DNA of 64,000 bases from Flavobacterium sp. I-STPP5a (GTDB lineage Bacteria > Bacteroidota > Bacteroidia > Flavobacteriales > Flavobacteriaceae). The stretch spans positions 1-64,000 of the forward strand of contig NZ_VHLM01000084.1 in the NCBI RefSeq assembly GCF_009764685.1, in the 5' to 3' direction. The position numbers were made by a program, and so were the translations under genes. Positions 33,682-42,463 of this stretch are shown piece by piece (the stretch's first letter is position 1; each line of letters begins with the position of its first letter). Under the pieces are notes generated by a model. It was not told where the DNA came from. It was given only the letters and a program-made list of their open reading frames with translations, and made no database searches.

Positions 33682-34911
33682 ATGGATTTATCCCCAACAA
33701 CAATCATCAATTGTCAATTAACAATCATCAATTATTTTTTAATTGGCATATCCGACAACCCGAATTTCGTTTTTTCAGACGAAACACAACTCTTGTTGCA
33801 ATCGCAGCAGGTGTTTTCGGGTGGGAAACGCCATTATGAATTGGTACAAAAACACCTTCCCAAAAATCATCAATGGATAACTATTTCGGGAGAAATGAGT
33901 GTGTTATTCGAAACATACAAACAGCAAGGTGAGGTCATTATTGTTTTCGCATCGGGCGACCCTTTATTTTATGGATTTGCAAATACCATTCAGAAATTTC
34001 ATCCCGAAGCAACCGTAAAAACGATACCATATTTCAATAGCATTCAATTGTTGTGTCACAAAGCAGGCGTTACGTACTCAAATATTACGTATACTTCCGT
34101 TCACGGGCGCAGTTGGAAAGAACTGGATGTAGCATTGATGGAACAAAAAGAATGTATTGGTATATTGACAGATGCTCAAAAATCGCCTCAAGCAATTGCT
34201 AAAAGAGCATTGGAATATGGTTATAAAAACTACCAAATGATAGTAGGCGAATCTTTGGAAGGCCATGATGAAAAGATAAGCCATCTCACTTTAGCCAAAG
34301 CGATACAACAAGAATATCAACCGCTAAATTGTATTTTACTGATCAAGAAAGAACAAAAAACAAAACCCTTTGGCATTCCCGACACCGATTTTGAAGGATT
34401 ACCCAATCGTCCCAATATGATTACCAAAATGCCCATTCGATTGCTGAGTTTATCCCAATTGGATCTACACAACCGAAAAACACTTTGGGATATTGGCTTT
34501 TGCACAGGCTCTATTTCAATCGAGGCGCAATTACAATTCTCAAATTTAGATGTTTTGGCTTTTGAAATTCGTCCCGAATGCGAATCGATTTTAGAAAATA
34601 ATGCTCGAAAGTTTGGTGCTTTGAGTATTCAAGCTGTTATGGGCGATTTCTTTTTACAAAATCTAGACGAATTAAAACAACCCGATACCATTTTTATCGG
34701 CGGGCATGGCAACCGATTGGCGTCATTAATTACTAGAATAGATTCATATTTGTTACCAAAAGGGCGAATCGTAATTAATGCCGTTAAGCAAGAAAGCAAA
34801 ACCGAATTTATACAAAGCGTACAGCAACTCAATTATGAGCTGCTTTTATCAACAACCATAAAAATAGATCAACACAACGAAGTAACTATCTTGACCGCTC
34901 AAAAGCAATAG
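33682..34911 (+). CDS. cbiET: (Cobalt-)precorrin-6Y/7 methyltransferase, CbiE-CbiT fusion
   Basis: A 409-residue CobL-type fusion. The N-terminal CbiE part (about 20-215) methylates C5 and the C-terminal CbiT part (about 230-409) methylates C15 and decarboxylates the C12 side chain, with the SAM motif LWDIGFCTGSISIEAQL. The first 18 residues, including TIINCQLTIINY, are encoded by a dispersed repeat unit (33703-33740) that runs in frame into the native FLIGISDNPNF strand. The start GTATGG ATG at 33682 is the only good one before that strand. Confidence 0.92.
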   Translation: MDLSPTTIINCQLTIINYFLIGISDNPNFVFSDETQLLLQSQQVFSGGKRHYELVQKHLPKNHQWITISGEMSVLFETYKQQGEVIIVFASGDPLFYGFANTIQKFHPEATVKTIPYFNSIQLLCHKAGVTYSNITYTSVHGRSWKELDVALMEQKECIGILTDAQKSPQAIAKRALEYGYKNYQMIVGESLEGHDEKISHLTLAKAIQQEYQPLNCILLIKKEQKTKPFGIPDTDFEGLPNRPNMITKMPIRLLSLSQLDLHNRKTLWDIGFCTGSISIEAQLQFSNLDVLAFEIRPECESILENNARKFGALSIQAVMGDFFLQNLDELKQPDTIFIGGHGNRLASLITRIDSYLLPKGRIVINAVKQESKTEFIQSVQQLNYELLLSTTIKIDQHNEVTILTAQKQ

Positions 34912-34935
34912 TTATTAGAACTTATATTTAAATAA

Positions 34936-36771
34936 ATGAAAAAAATAGCTTTACTAGCCAGCACTGACAAAGGAGTACTTTTAGGGAAAATACTTCAAAA
35001 AGAATTTCAAAAATCAGTTTTGGTATCTACCCGAAAACACGAAGGAATTACCGAAATCGAATCGATTGCATTGTTTCTAGAATCAAATTTCACAGCTTTT
35101 GACGGTTTTATTTTTATTGGAGCATTGGGGATTTGTGTGAGGAGCATTGCTCCCTATTTGGAAAACAAAACCAAAGACCCAGCTATTATCAATATCGACG
35201 AAGCGGGTAAATTTGTACAATCGGTGCTTTCAGGACATTTGGGAGGTGCCAATGAATTAGCACAAAATTTAGCCAAAGTTATTGGCGCACAAGCCGTAAT
35301 TACAACTGCTAGTGACGGGCAAGATATTTGGGCTTTGGATACTTTGGCAAAAACGTACAACTGGAAAACGCAAAGTACCATTGGAATGAATGAAATCATT
35401 TCGTTATTTGTTAACAATAAACCCACCGCTTTATTACTAGATATTAAAGACAAAGGCTGTACTTTTTTAGAAAAAAACAAACCCGATTTTGTTACTGTTT
35501 ATTACAGCTATGAAGCAATTGATTTTTCTAAGTATGATCTTTTTCTAGCCGTAACCTATACGGTTTATTCGTCTCCAATTCCGGCATTGTATTATTACGC
35601 TCCGGTAATTACTATGGGTATGGGTTGTTCAAGAGATATCGAATCGGATTTATTGGAAGTTTCTTTTAGAGAACAATTACAACAAAATTGTATTGCTGTC
35701 GAATCTATAAAATCATTCGGTTCTTTGGATGTAAAACACGACGAAGTGGCTTTTATAGCTTTGGCAAATACGTTACAAATTCCGTTTATCACTTTTACAG
35801 CCGATGAATTGAATTCGAAAGTAAGTGCAAATCCATCAGAAGTTGTGATGAGCAAGTTAGGCGTTCATAGTGTTGCAGAAGCTTCGGCAATGCTATTGGC
35901 ACAAACTGATGATTTGATTTTAGAAAAACAAAAACTGCATTTGTCCTCGGGTAAAAAACACACCATCGCTTTGTCATTAGACAAAAAAGCAAAACGAAAA
36001 GCCGAAATAGTAATTGTAGGTGCTGGTCCCGGTGCGGCCGATTTGATATGTGTAAAAGGAAAAGAACTACTGGAAGAAGCCGATTTGATTTTGTATGCGG
36101 GAAGCCTTATTCCAGTTGAGCTAACCCATTATGCCAAAGCTAATGCAATCGTTCGTAACTCAGCAAGTATGACCCTTGAAGAACAAATAGAAATTATGGA
36201 CGAACATTATGCACAAGGGCACTTAATTGTACGTTTACAATCGGGAGATCCTTCCATTTACGGAGCTATTCAGGAGCAAATGACCATTTTTGACGAGAAA
36301 GGGATGGATTATTCTATTGTTCCAGGTATTTCGTCCTTTCAGGCTGCAGCAGCGTATTTGAAATCGGAATTCACTATTCCAGAAGTCGTTCAAACAATTA
36401 TTTTAACCCGAGGAGAAGGAAAAACACCCCTTCCGGAAAAAGAGAAACTGAACGAAATGGCGAAACATCAAGCCACAATGTGCATCTTTTTGAGTGCTAC
36501 TATTGCTAAATCAGTTCAAGAACAACTACTGGAACATTATCCCGAAGATACTCCCGTTGGCGTTTTATATAGAGTAACTTGGAAAGACGAAAGGGTTTTT
36601 GTGGGCAAACTTTCCGAATTGGCTCAAATAATTCGTGATAACAAACTAACTTTAACAACTTTAGTGATTGTTGGAGCTGCCATTGGTGCAAGAAAAAATC
36701 GTTCCTATTTGTACAGCCCTGAGTGGAAACATGTTTTTAGAACAGGGAAAGAAGCAAAAATTAAGGGGTAA
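34936..36771 (+). CDS. cbiGF: Fusion of cobalt-precorrin-5A hydrolase and (cobalt-)precorrin-4 C11-methyltransferase
   Basis: A 611-residue two-domain protein. Residues 1-350 are CbiG (FIGALGICVRSIAPYL, SVLSGHLGGANELAQ, MGMGCSRDIESDLLEV), which opens the delta-lactone and releases acetaldehyde in the anaerobic pathway. Residues 355-600 are CbiF/CobM (VGAGPGAADLICVKGKELL, LQSGDPSIYGAIQEQ), which methylates C11. The two act on successive intermediates, so channelling is plausible. Presence of CbiG supports the cobalt-early route. Confidence 0.94.
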   Translation: MKKIALLASTDKGVLLGKILQKEFQKSVLVSTRKHEGITEIESIALFLESNFTAFDGFIFIGALGICVRSIAPYLENKTKDPAIINIDEAGKFVQSVLSGHLGGANELAQNLAKVIGAQAVITTASDGQDIWALDTLAKTYNWKTQSTIGMNEIISLFVNNKPTALLLDIKDKGCTFLEKNKPDFVTVYYSYEAIDFSKYDLFLAVTYTVYSSPIPALYYYAPVITMGMGCSRDIESDLLEVSFREQLQQNCIAVESIKSFGSLDVKHDEVAFIALANTLQIPFITFTADELNSKVSANPSEVVMSKLGVHSVAEASAMLLAQTDDLILEKQKLHLSSGKKHTIALSLDKKAKRKAEIVIVGAGPGAADLICVKGKELLEEADLILYAGSLIPVELTHYAKANAIVRNSASMTLEEQIEIMDEHYAQGHLIVRLQSGDPSIYGAIQEQMTIFDEKGMDYSIVPGISSFQAAAAYLKSEFTIPEVVQTIILTRGEGKTPLPEKEKLNEMAKHQATMCIFLSATIAKSVQEQLLEHYPEDTPVGVLYRVTWKDERVFVGKLSELAQIIRDNKLTLTTLVIVGAAIGARKNRSYLYSPEWKHVFRTGKEAKIKG

Positions 36772-36823
36772 TTGATAATGGATAATTATCAATTGTCAAT
36801 TTTTAATTGTCAATTAAAAAAAA
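36772..36823. repeat. Dispersed AATTGTCAATT/ATTATCAATT repeat
   Basis: The entire gap between cbiG-cbiF and cbiJ is made of units such as TAATTGATAATGGATAATT and ATCAATTGTCAATTT, able to fold back on itself. Confidence 0.7.
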
Positions 36824-37579
36824 ATGATACTAGTTTTCGGCGGTACAACAGAAGGAAAAAAAGTAGCGAAGTTTCTCGAAACGGAAGCCTTGCCTTACTT
36901 TTATTCTACAAAAACGGAAATCGAATTTGACAAAGGACAATTCGGAAGCTATCGTTTTGGCGCATTCACTCCTGCAACATTAATTGCATTTTGTCAAGAA
37001 AAAAAAATACGTACCATCATACACGCGAGCCATCCTTTTGCCGAAATATTGCATCAAACCATAGCCGAAGCAAGCACCTTTTTATCGCTGACTGTCATTC
37101 GTTTTGAAAGACAATATCCTCTAAAAAGAGCTTCGGAGGATGTGATTTATGTCAAAAATTATGCAGAAGCCATTGACTATTTGAATACTAAAAAGATAGA
37201 AAGTTTATTGGCTTTGACAGGAGTACAAACCATTGAAAAGCTGGAATCGTATTGGAAAAAAAACAGTACTTACTTTCGGATTTTACCTCGGGAAAGTTCT
37301 TTGGCAATAGCCAAAAAAGCAGGGTTCCCAAAAGAAAATTTGATTTTAGAATTTCCAAGTGATGATTTAAATTATGAAATTGAGATTTTAAAAAAATACA
37401 ATTGTAAAGCGGTAATTACCAAAGAAAGTGGTGAATCGGGATTTTTATCCACTAAAATTGAAGCTGCCAAAATTTGCGCAATTCCCATTGTGATTATCGA
37501 AAGAGTTATGTTGCCTAAGAGTTTTCTATTAGTATCTAATGAAACTGATTTGTTTAATTTTATGGCTTTAAAAAAATAA
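36824..37579 (+). CDS. cbiJ: (Cobalt-)precorrin-6A reductase
   Basis: A 251-residue CbiJ/CobK enzyme that reduces the macrocycle with NAD(P)H. The opening ILVFGGTTEGKKVAKFL, then HASHPFAEILHQTIAEA and LLALTGVQTIEKLE, are family signatures. It lies between cbiG-cbiF and cbiD, 3 bases upstream of cbiD. Confidence 0.92.
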   Translation: MILVFGGTTEGKKVAKFLETEALPYFYSTKTEIEFDKGQFGSYRFGAFTPATLIAFCQEKKIRTIIHASHPFAEILHQTIAEASTFLSLTVIRFERQYPLKRASEDVIYVKNYAEAIDYLNTKKIESLLALTGVQTIEKLESYWKKNSTYFRILPRESSLAIAKKAGFPKENLILEFPSDDLNYEIEILKKYNCKAVITKESGESGFLSTKIEAAKICAIPIVIIERVMLPKSFLLVSNETDLFNFMALKK

Positions 37580-37582
37580 AAA

Positions 37583-38659
37583 ATGGCATTGCTTCCTATT
37601 CCAGATGGTCCTTTACGCAGCGGCTACACCACAGGGGCTTGTGCAACTGCTTGTGCAAAAGCGGCACTAACAAGCCTTTTGGAGCAAAAAGAAGTCACGG
37701 AAATAGAAATTACTCTGCCAATAGGTCAAAAAGTAACATTTGTCATTACTTCGTGTATTTTCGATTCACAACAAGCCACATGCACCACCGTAAAAGATGC
37801 AGGAGATGACCCTGATGTTACACATGGTGCAACAATTGGTTGTAAAGTTTCTTTAAATGAAGCTAAGGGTATTCAATTTCTTCAAGGTAAAGGAGTGGGT
37901 ATTGTGACCTTACCTGGATTAGCCATTCCGGTGGGCGAACCTGCCATTAATCCCATGCCAAGGAAAATGATTACCGATGCGGTACATTTTGTTAAACACC
38001 AATTTCAATGTGACAAAGGTGTAGATGTGGAAGTTTTTGTAGTAAATGGGGAAGAAATTGCAAAAAGAACATTGAATTCCCGCATCGGAATTTTAAACGG
38101 GATTTCGATTTTAGGAACAACGGGGATTGTGAAAGCATTTAGCTCAGCAGCCTATGTTGCTAGCATCACACAAGGCATTGATGTAGCGATTGCCAATGGC
38201 TGTTCTGAAATTGTCATCAATTCGGGAGGAAGATCGGAGAATTTATTGAAAGTCCGATTCCCGCATTTGCCTGAATTTGCTTTTATACAATACGGCAATT
38301 GGATTGGAGATACTTTAGAAAAAATAAAATCAGTTCCCCTAGAGAAAGTAACCATTGGAATAATGATAGGAAAAGCAGCCAAACTGGCTCAAGGCGAACT
38401 TGATACCCACAGCGGAAAATCAACTTGGGACAAAGCATTCATACATCAAATGGCTAAGAATTGCGGGTATAGCGATGAACAATGTTTGCCCATTTTAGAT
38501 TTGAATATGGCAAGACGACTGACAGAGATTTTCGATTTTACAGAGCATGAACCTTTCTTTAAATCCTTACGACAACATTGTTATGATGTTTGTAAGCAAC
38601 ATATCCCGAATGTAATATTGACCGTACTTTTGATTGATGCGAATGATAAAATTATATAG
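37583..38659 (+). CDS. cbiD: Cobalt-precorrin-5B C1-methyltransferase
   Basis: A 358-residue CbiD enzyme that methylates C1 in the anaerobic pathway. RSGYTTGACATACAKAAL at the start is the signature; KDAGDDPDVTHGATI, GVGIVTLPGLAIPVGEPAIN and GKAAKLAQGELDTHS follow. CbiD is a diagnostic gene of the cobalt-early route. The 111-base gap after it contains short tandem GTTATTGAAATT-like units and nothing else. Confidence 0.95.
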   Translation: MALLPIPDGPLRSGYTTGACATACAKAALTSLLEQKEVTEIEITLPIGQKVTFVITSCIFDSQQATCTTVKDAGDDPDVTHGATIGCKVSLNEAKGIQFLQGKGVGIVTLPGLAIPVGEPAINPMPRKMITDAVHFVKHQFQCDKGVDVEVFVVNGEEIAKRTLNSRIGILNGISILGTTGIVKAFSSAAYVASITQGIDVAIANGCSEIVINSGGRSENLLKVRFPHLPEFAFIQYGNWIGDTLEKIKSVPLEKVTIGIMIGKAAKLAQGELDTHSGKSTWDKAFIHQMAKNCGYSDEQCLPILDLNMARRLTEIFDFTEHEPFFKSLRQHCYDVCKQHIPNVILTVLLIDANDKII

Positions 38660-38770
38660 CCTTTCTTTGGTCTCAACACAAAGATTAAAATTTAAAATTT
38701 GACCTTGTTATTGGTATTGAAATTAGTACTGAAATTGTTATTGAAATTTAGAAATTAAAAAAAATATAAG

Positions 38771-39472
38771 ATGATAGGTTATCTATTTACAGATTCGCTT
38801 TTATTAGGCATACAGCATTCATTTGAACCGGATCACATGGCAGCGGTTTCGGTATTAGCATCCGAGCGCAGAGACAACAAAATAGGTTTAGCAAAACTAC
38901 TATGGCGTTCTTCGCAATGGGCTGTGGGACATTCAGTAACCCTGTTGCTTTTTAGTGCTTTTGCTTTAGTATTAAAATCCACATTACCCTTAAATCTTTC
39001 TACTTACGCTGAAATTGCGGTAGGTCCGGTAATGATTTGGTTGGGAATATCTGCAATCAGACGCAATCATAAACTCAAAAAGATAATGGACCTTCATCGA
39101 ACTATTGAAGCACACGAGCATACCACAAATGTACTCCATTTACACGGCAAACAAGGAGAAGAAATAGCAATGAATATACTAAGTCGTACCTTTTGGGTGG
39201 GAATGTTACACGGATTAGCAGGCACTGGAGGAGCTTGTTCGATTGCATTGGTCATGGCATCAAAGGATACCTATACCGCCATCGGAATTATTGCTTTGCA
39301 AAGTATCGGAATTATTATTGCCATGACTACTTACAGTTGCGTTTTGGCATTTTCGGTTTCCCGATTCATTGAGCGGAACCAAATTGCTTTCAAAATAATG
39401 AATGCCGTTGTCGGAGTTTTTTCAATATTTATTGGGATACTATGGATTTATAATGCACTAAACAATGGATAA
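38771..39472 (+). CDS. Second NiCoT/UreH-like metal permease
   Basis: A 233-residue membrane protein with the motif GIQHSFEPDHMAAVSVLAS, a variant of the NiCoT metal helix, near residues 13-31. A central loop with several histidines (HRTIEAHEHTTNVLHLHGK) follows, then three to four more helices (LHGLAGTGGACSIALVMAS). It is closer to the short UreH-like type than the permease at 27726. Its place beside the chelatase genes suggests Co2+ supply or release. Confidence 0.8.
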   Translation: MIGYLFTDSLLLGIQHSFEPDHMAAVSVLASERRDNKIGLAKLLWRSSQWAVGHSVTLLLFSAFALVLKSTLPLNLSTYAEIAVGPVMIWLGISAIRRNHKLKKIMDLHRTIEAHEHTTNVLHLHGKQGEEIAMNILSRTFWVGMLHGLAGTGGACSIALVMASKDTYTAIGIIALQSIGIIIAMTTYSCVLAFSVSRFIERNQIAFKIMNAVVGVFSIFIGILWIYNALNNG

Positions 39473-39510
39473 TTATCAATTAATAATGGAGAATTGTCAA
39501 TTGCCAATGG
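39465..39510. repeat. Dispersed AATTATCAATT/AATTGTCAATT repeat
   Basis: Units such as ATAATTATCAATTAATAATG and GAATTGTCAATTGCCAATG fill the gap after the permease gene and overlap its stop. Confidence 0.65.
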
Positions 39511-39544
39511 ACAATGAAAAAAAATATTTAAAAAAAGGCACACA

Positions 39545-41251
39545 ATGAATATACCAAACACGAGAATTATCAATTGCCAATCATCAATTATTAATTATCC
39601 CTTTACCGCCATTTGCGGACAAGACGATTTTAAGTTGGCTTTGCTTTTATGCATGATTGATCCATCGCTGGGCGGGGTTTTGGCCTTGGGTGATAAAGGA
39701 ACTGGGAAAACTACAACGGTTCGGGCACTACAAAACCTGATGAAAAATATTGAGAGTGATTTTCCATTTGTTAATTTACCTATAGGTGCTACCGAAGATC
39801 GGGTTTTAGGTTCCGTACACTTAGAAACTTTAATCAACGAAAAAAAACTGGAAGTCCAAAAAGGATTGCTAGCCAAGGCGCATCGCGGTATTTTATACAT
39901 CGATGAAATCAATCTGTTGAATGATTACCTGATGGATATTTTGTTAGACGCATCTTCAAGTGGGGGGTATTTTCTAGAACGAGATGCGATTTCGCAATGG
40001 CTCGACAGCCGATTTTGTTTAGTAGGAACCATGAATCCAGAGGAAGGCGATTTACGTCCGCAGTTACTAGACCGTTTTGGACTGAGTGTCACTATAAAAA
40101 CACCTACAGACAAAAAAATCCGAATGGAGATTGTGAATCGGCGTTTGGATTTTGATACGGATTCAACGGCATTTTGTAGCCAATTTGAAAATGATGAAAA
40201 GGAGTTGTCTAAAATGATTACATCCGCAAAAGAACAACTTCCTGCCATTTATGTTTCGGAAGAAATTAAGGAAAACATTGCAGACCAATGCATATCGCAC
40301 CAAGTAGAAGGTCTGCGAGCCGACATTTTACTGATGAAAGCAAGTCGTGCTTATGCCGCTTTAGACAATTGTTCCGAAGTAACAGTGATTCATTTAGAGA
40401 AAGTCGCTCCTTTGGTCTTGAATCATCGGGCAAAACATTTTCCAAAAGACAATGACAGTGACAATGGCAATAGCAACGAAAATGGGACTGAAAATCAAAA
40501 TGAAAATATAGAAAATAGCGGTTTAAGTGATTATTTATTACAGGCTACAGCAACGGAGCAGTTTTTAAAAATACAAATACCAAAGATTGATTCAAAAAAA
40601 GGATCATTGTTTAAAAATCAATTGATTCAAAAAAAGAGTCCACATCCTTTTGGGACAGGCACAACAGGAATTGATGTTTTGTCATCAGTAAAAGAATATT
40701 TGACTACACAAAAATTTAAAGTTCATTATAAAAAAGCAGTTTCCACGTCAAAAATTCACTTGGTTTTCCTGATCGATTCTAGTAGCTCAATGGTGAAAAA
40801 TCAGCAAATTTCTTTTATAAAAGGATTGATTTCAGAAACGCTTCTTAAATTTAAAAACAAAAAAATAGTCCTTTCGGCAGTGGCATTGCAAAACGGTACG
40901 GCAACTATAATTTTAAAGCTTACGCAAAATGTAGAAAAATTTATATCCGCAGTACAACAGCTACGTTCTGGCGGAAAAACGAATTTAAAGGCGGGTTTGT
41001 CATTAGTTCACCAACTTTTAAAATCGAAAACGCCTCAGGAAGAAACAGTATTCTATGTCTTGACTGATGGCAAAATAAATAAAGGCGAAACCGAAAACCC
41101 CTTTGCAGAAGCAGTTTCTTATTTTAAAACCTATCTAAGAATCGCCAAAAACACCACGGTAATTGATACAGAAAAGGGCTTTGTAAAATTAGCTTTGGCT
41201 AAAAAATTAGCTAATGAGATGAATGCCAATTATCGCGTTATCGCATATTAG
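39545..41251 (+). CDS. ChlI/ChlD-type AAA+ and vWA chelatase subunit
   Basis: A 568-residue protein. The AAA+ half (residues 20-330) resembles magnesium chelatase BchI, with Walker A LGDKGTGKTT at about 47-56 and ILYIDEINLLNDYLMD. After an acidic, Asn-rich linker, the vWA half has the metal-site motif LIDSSSSM with Asp411, as in BchD. With CobN it could form a cobaltochelatase motor. The first residues (RIINCQSSIINY) come from a dispersed repeat at 39563-39600, in frame with the native PFTAICGQDDFK. The ATG at 39545 lies in or next to that repeat. Confidence 0.9.
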   Translation: MNIPNTRIINCQSSIINYPFTAICGQDDFKLALLLCMIDPSLGGVLALGDKGTGKTTTVRALQNLMKNIESDFPFVNLPIGATEDRVLGSVHLETLINEKKLEVQKGLLAKAHRGILYIDEINLLNDYLMDILLDASSSGGYFLERDAISQWLDSRFCLVGTMNPEEGDLRPQLLDRFGLSVTIKTPTDKKIRMEIVNRRLDFDTDSTAFCSQFENDEKELSKMITSAKEQLPAIYVSEEIKENIADQCISHQVEGLRADILLMKASRAYAALDNCSEVTVIHLEKVAPLVLNHRAKHFPKDNDSDNGNSNENGTENQNENIENSGLSDYLLQATATEQFLKIQIPKIDSKKGSLFKNQLIQKKSPHPFGTGTTGIDVLSSVKEYLTTQKFKVHYKKAVSTSKIHLVFLIDSSSSMVKNQQISFIKGLISETLLKFKNKKIVLSAVALQNGTATIILKLTQNVEKFISAVQQLRSGGKTNLKAGLSLVHQLLKSKTPQEETVFYVLTDGKINKGETENPFAEAVSYFKTYLRIAKNTTVIDTEKGFVKLALAKKLANEMNANYRVIAY

Positions 41252-41259
41252 AATCCGAT

Positions 41260-41745
41260 ATGATGAATACAATTGTAGCGAATATAAAAACGTGTGGCCT
41301 TGTAACAGAATTGACTAACTCTCAATCTGATAATTTTATAATCATACAAAAACATTGGAAAATTTTTAATGAAGAGCTAAAAAAATACAAACTAAATCAA
41401 AATCGCGGGAATTGGGAAAAATTTGGTATTACCTATAAAAGGGATGAAAAGTATTTCTATTTGACAGCAATTCCAAAATTGGAGCAAGTATTTCCGGATC
41501 ATTTTACTTTCATGGAAATTCCAAAAGGAGAGTATGAAATTTTTACGCACAAAGGAAAAATGGAAAATCTAAAACAGACAATTAATACCATTTATAAAAT
41601 TAGTATTCCAAACTCAAACTTAAAAATTGAAGACCCTAAAAAAGTTGGATTCATTCATTTTGAAAAATACGATTATCGATTTCAATGGAACAAACCAACG
41701 TCCATTATTGATATATACCTGCCTTTGAAAACCAATTTTGAATAA
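41260..41745 (+). CDS. GyrI-like effector-binding domain protein
   Basis: A 161-residue protein resembling the AraC effector-binding/GyrI-like fold (TAIPKLEQVFPDHFTFMEIP, GEYEIFTHKG, and the end FEKYDYRFQWNKPTSIIDIY). This fold binds small hydrophobic or tetrapyrrole-like ligands in some members. There is no DNA-binding domain. It lies 8 bases after the chelatase subunit and before pduO, so a ligand linked to corrinoid metabolism is conceivable, but this is inference. Confidence 0.7.
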   Translation: MMNTIVANIKTCGLVTELTNSQSDNFIIIQKHWKIFNEELKKYKLNQNRGNWEKFGITYKRDEKYFYLTAIPKLEQVFPDHFTFMEIPKGEYEIFTHKGKMENLKQTINTIYKISIPNSNLKIEDPKKVGFIHFEKYDYRFQWNKPTSIIDIYLPLKTNFE

Positions 41746-41817
41746 CTAAAATTGATATACCTAAAGTTAAATACGGAAAATAACTACAAAAAAAATAACC
41801 ATACTAAAAAATATACT

Positions 41818-42396
41818 ATGAAAATATACACTAAAAAAGGAGATACCGGAAAAACAGGATTATTTGGCGGAAGCCGCGTTTATAAAGATGATGTTCGTGT
41901 GAACTGTTACGGAACTTTAGACGAAGTAAATTCTACCATTGGTTTGTTGCGTGCTAAGTTAGGAACCGAACACGAATGGCAACAAAACCTGCATAAAATT
42001 CAGAAAGATATGATGGATATGATGTCACATTTGGCAAGACCATCAGATTGTAAAAAGGTAAACCCAAATCCAAAACCCGAAGATGGAGCGGAATTCTGCG
42101 AGGCTTGGATAGACGAACTGGAAGTTGCTATGACAAGCAAATCAGATTATTTCTTGCTTCCGGGCGGAAACGAAATTTCGGCTTTATGTCATGTCGTACG
42201 TACACAAATGCGTCGAGGCGAACGTTTATTGGTAAGTTTGATGAAAGAAGATGAGGTCGATGATTATATTCCTGCCTACATCAACAGAATGTCGGATCTT
42301 TTCTTCATTCTAGGTCGTGCCGAAATGGATAAAGCAGGTGTAGCCGAAGAAAAATGGCAGTTATTTTTATATAAAAGAAAGAAACAAATTGAATAA
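41818..42396 (+). CDS. pduO: ATP:cob(I)alamin adenosyltransferase, PduO type
   Basis: A 192-residue enzyme that transfers the adenosyl group from ATP to cob(I)alamin or cob(I)inamide. The start MKIYTKKGDTGKTGLFGG is diagnostic; FLLPGGNEISALCHVVRTQM and RRGERL, YINRMSDLFFILGR complete the active site. The ATG at 41818 is chosen over the open extension to 41752, which reads through AT-rich DNA. It converges with cobN, with a hairpin repeat between them. Confidence 0.95.
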   Translation: MKIYTKKGDTGKTGLFGGSRVYKDDVRVNCYGTLDEVNSTIGLLRAKLGTEHEWQQNLHKIQKDMMDMMSHLARPSDCKKVNPNPKPEDGAEFCEAWIDELEVAMTSKSDYFLLPGGNEISALCHVVRTQMRRGERLLVSLMKEDEVDDYIPAYINRMSDLFFILGRAEMDKAGVAEEKWQLFLYKRKKQIE

Positions 42397-42463
42397 TGAT
42401 TAATTGATAATTGACAATGGATAATTATCAATTACCCATTGTTAATTATCAATTTTTATCCAT
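42396..42463. terminator. Bidirectional hairpin made of dispersed repeats
   Basis: TAATTGATAATT at 42401-42412 and AATTATCAATTA at 42423-42434 pair perfectly over 12 bases, with further GTTAATTATCAATTTTT units after. It lies between the convergent ends of pduO and cobN and may end both transcripts, although the stem is AT-only. Confidence 0.5.
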
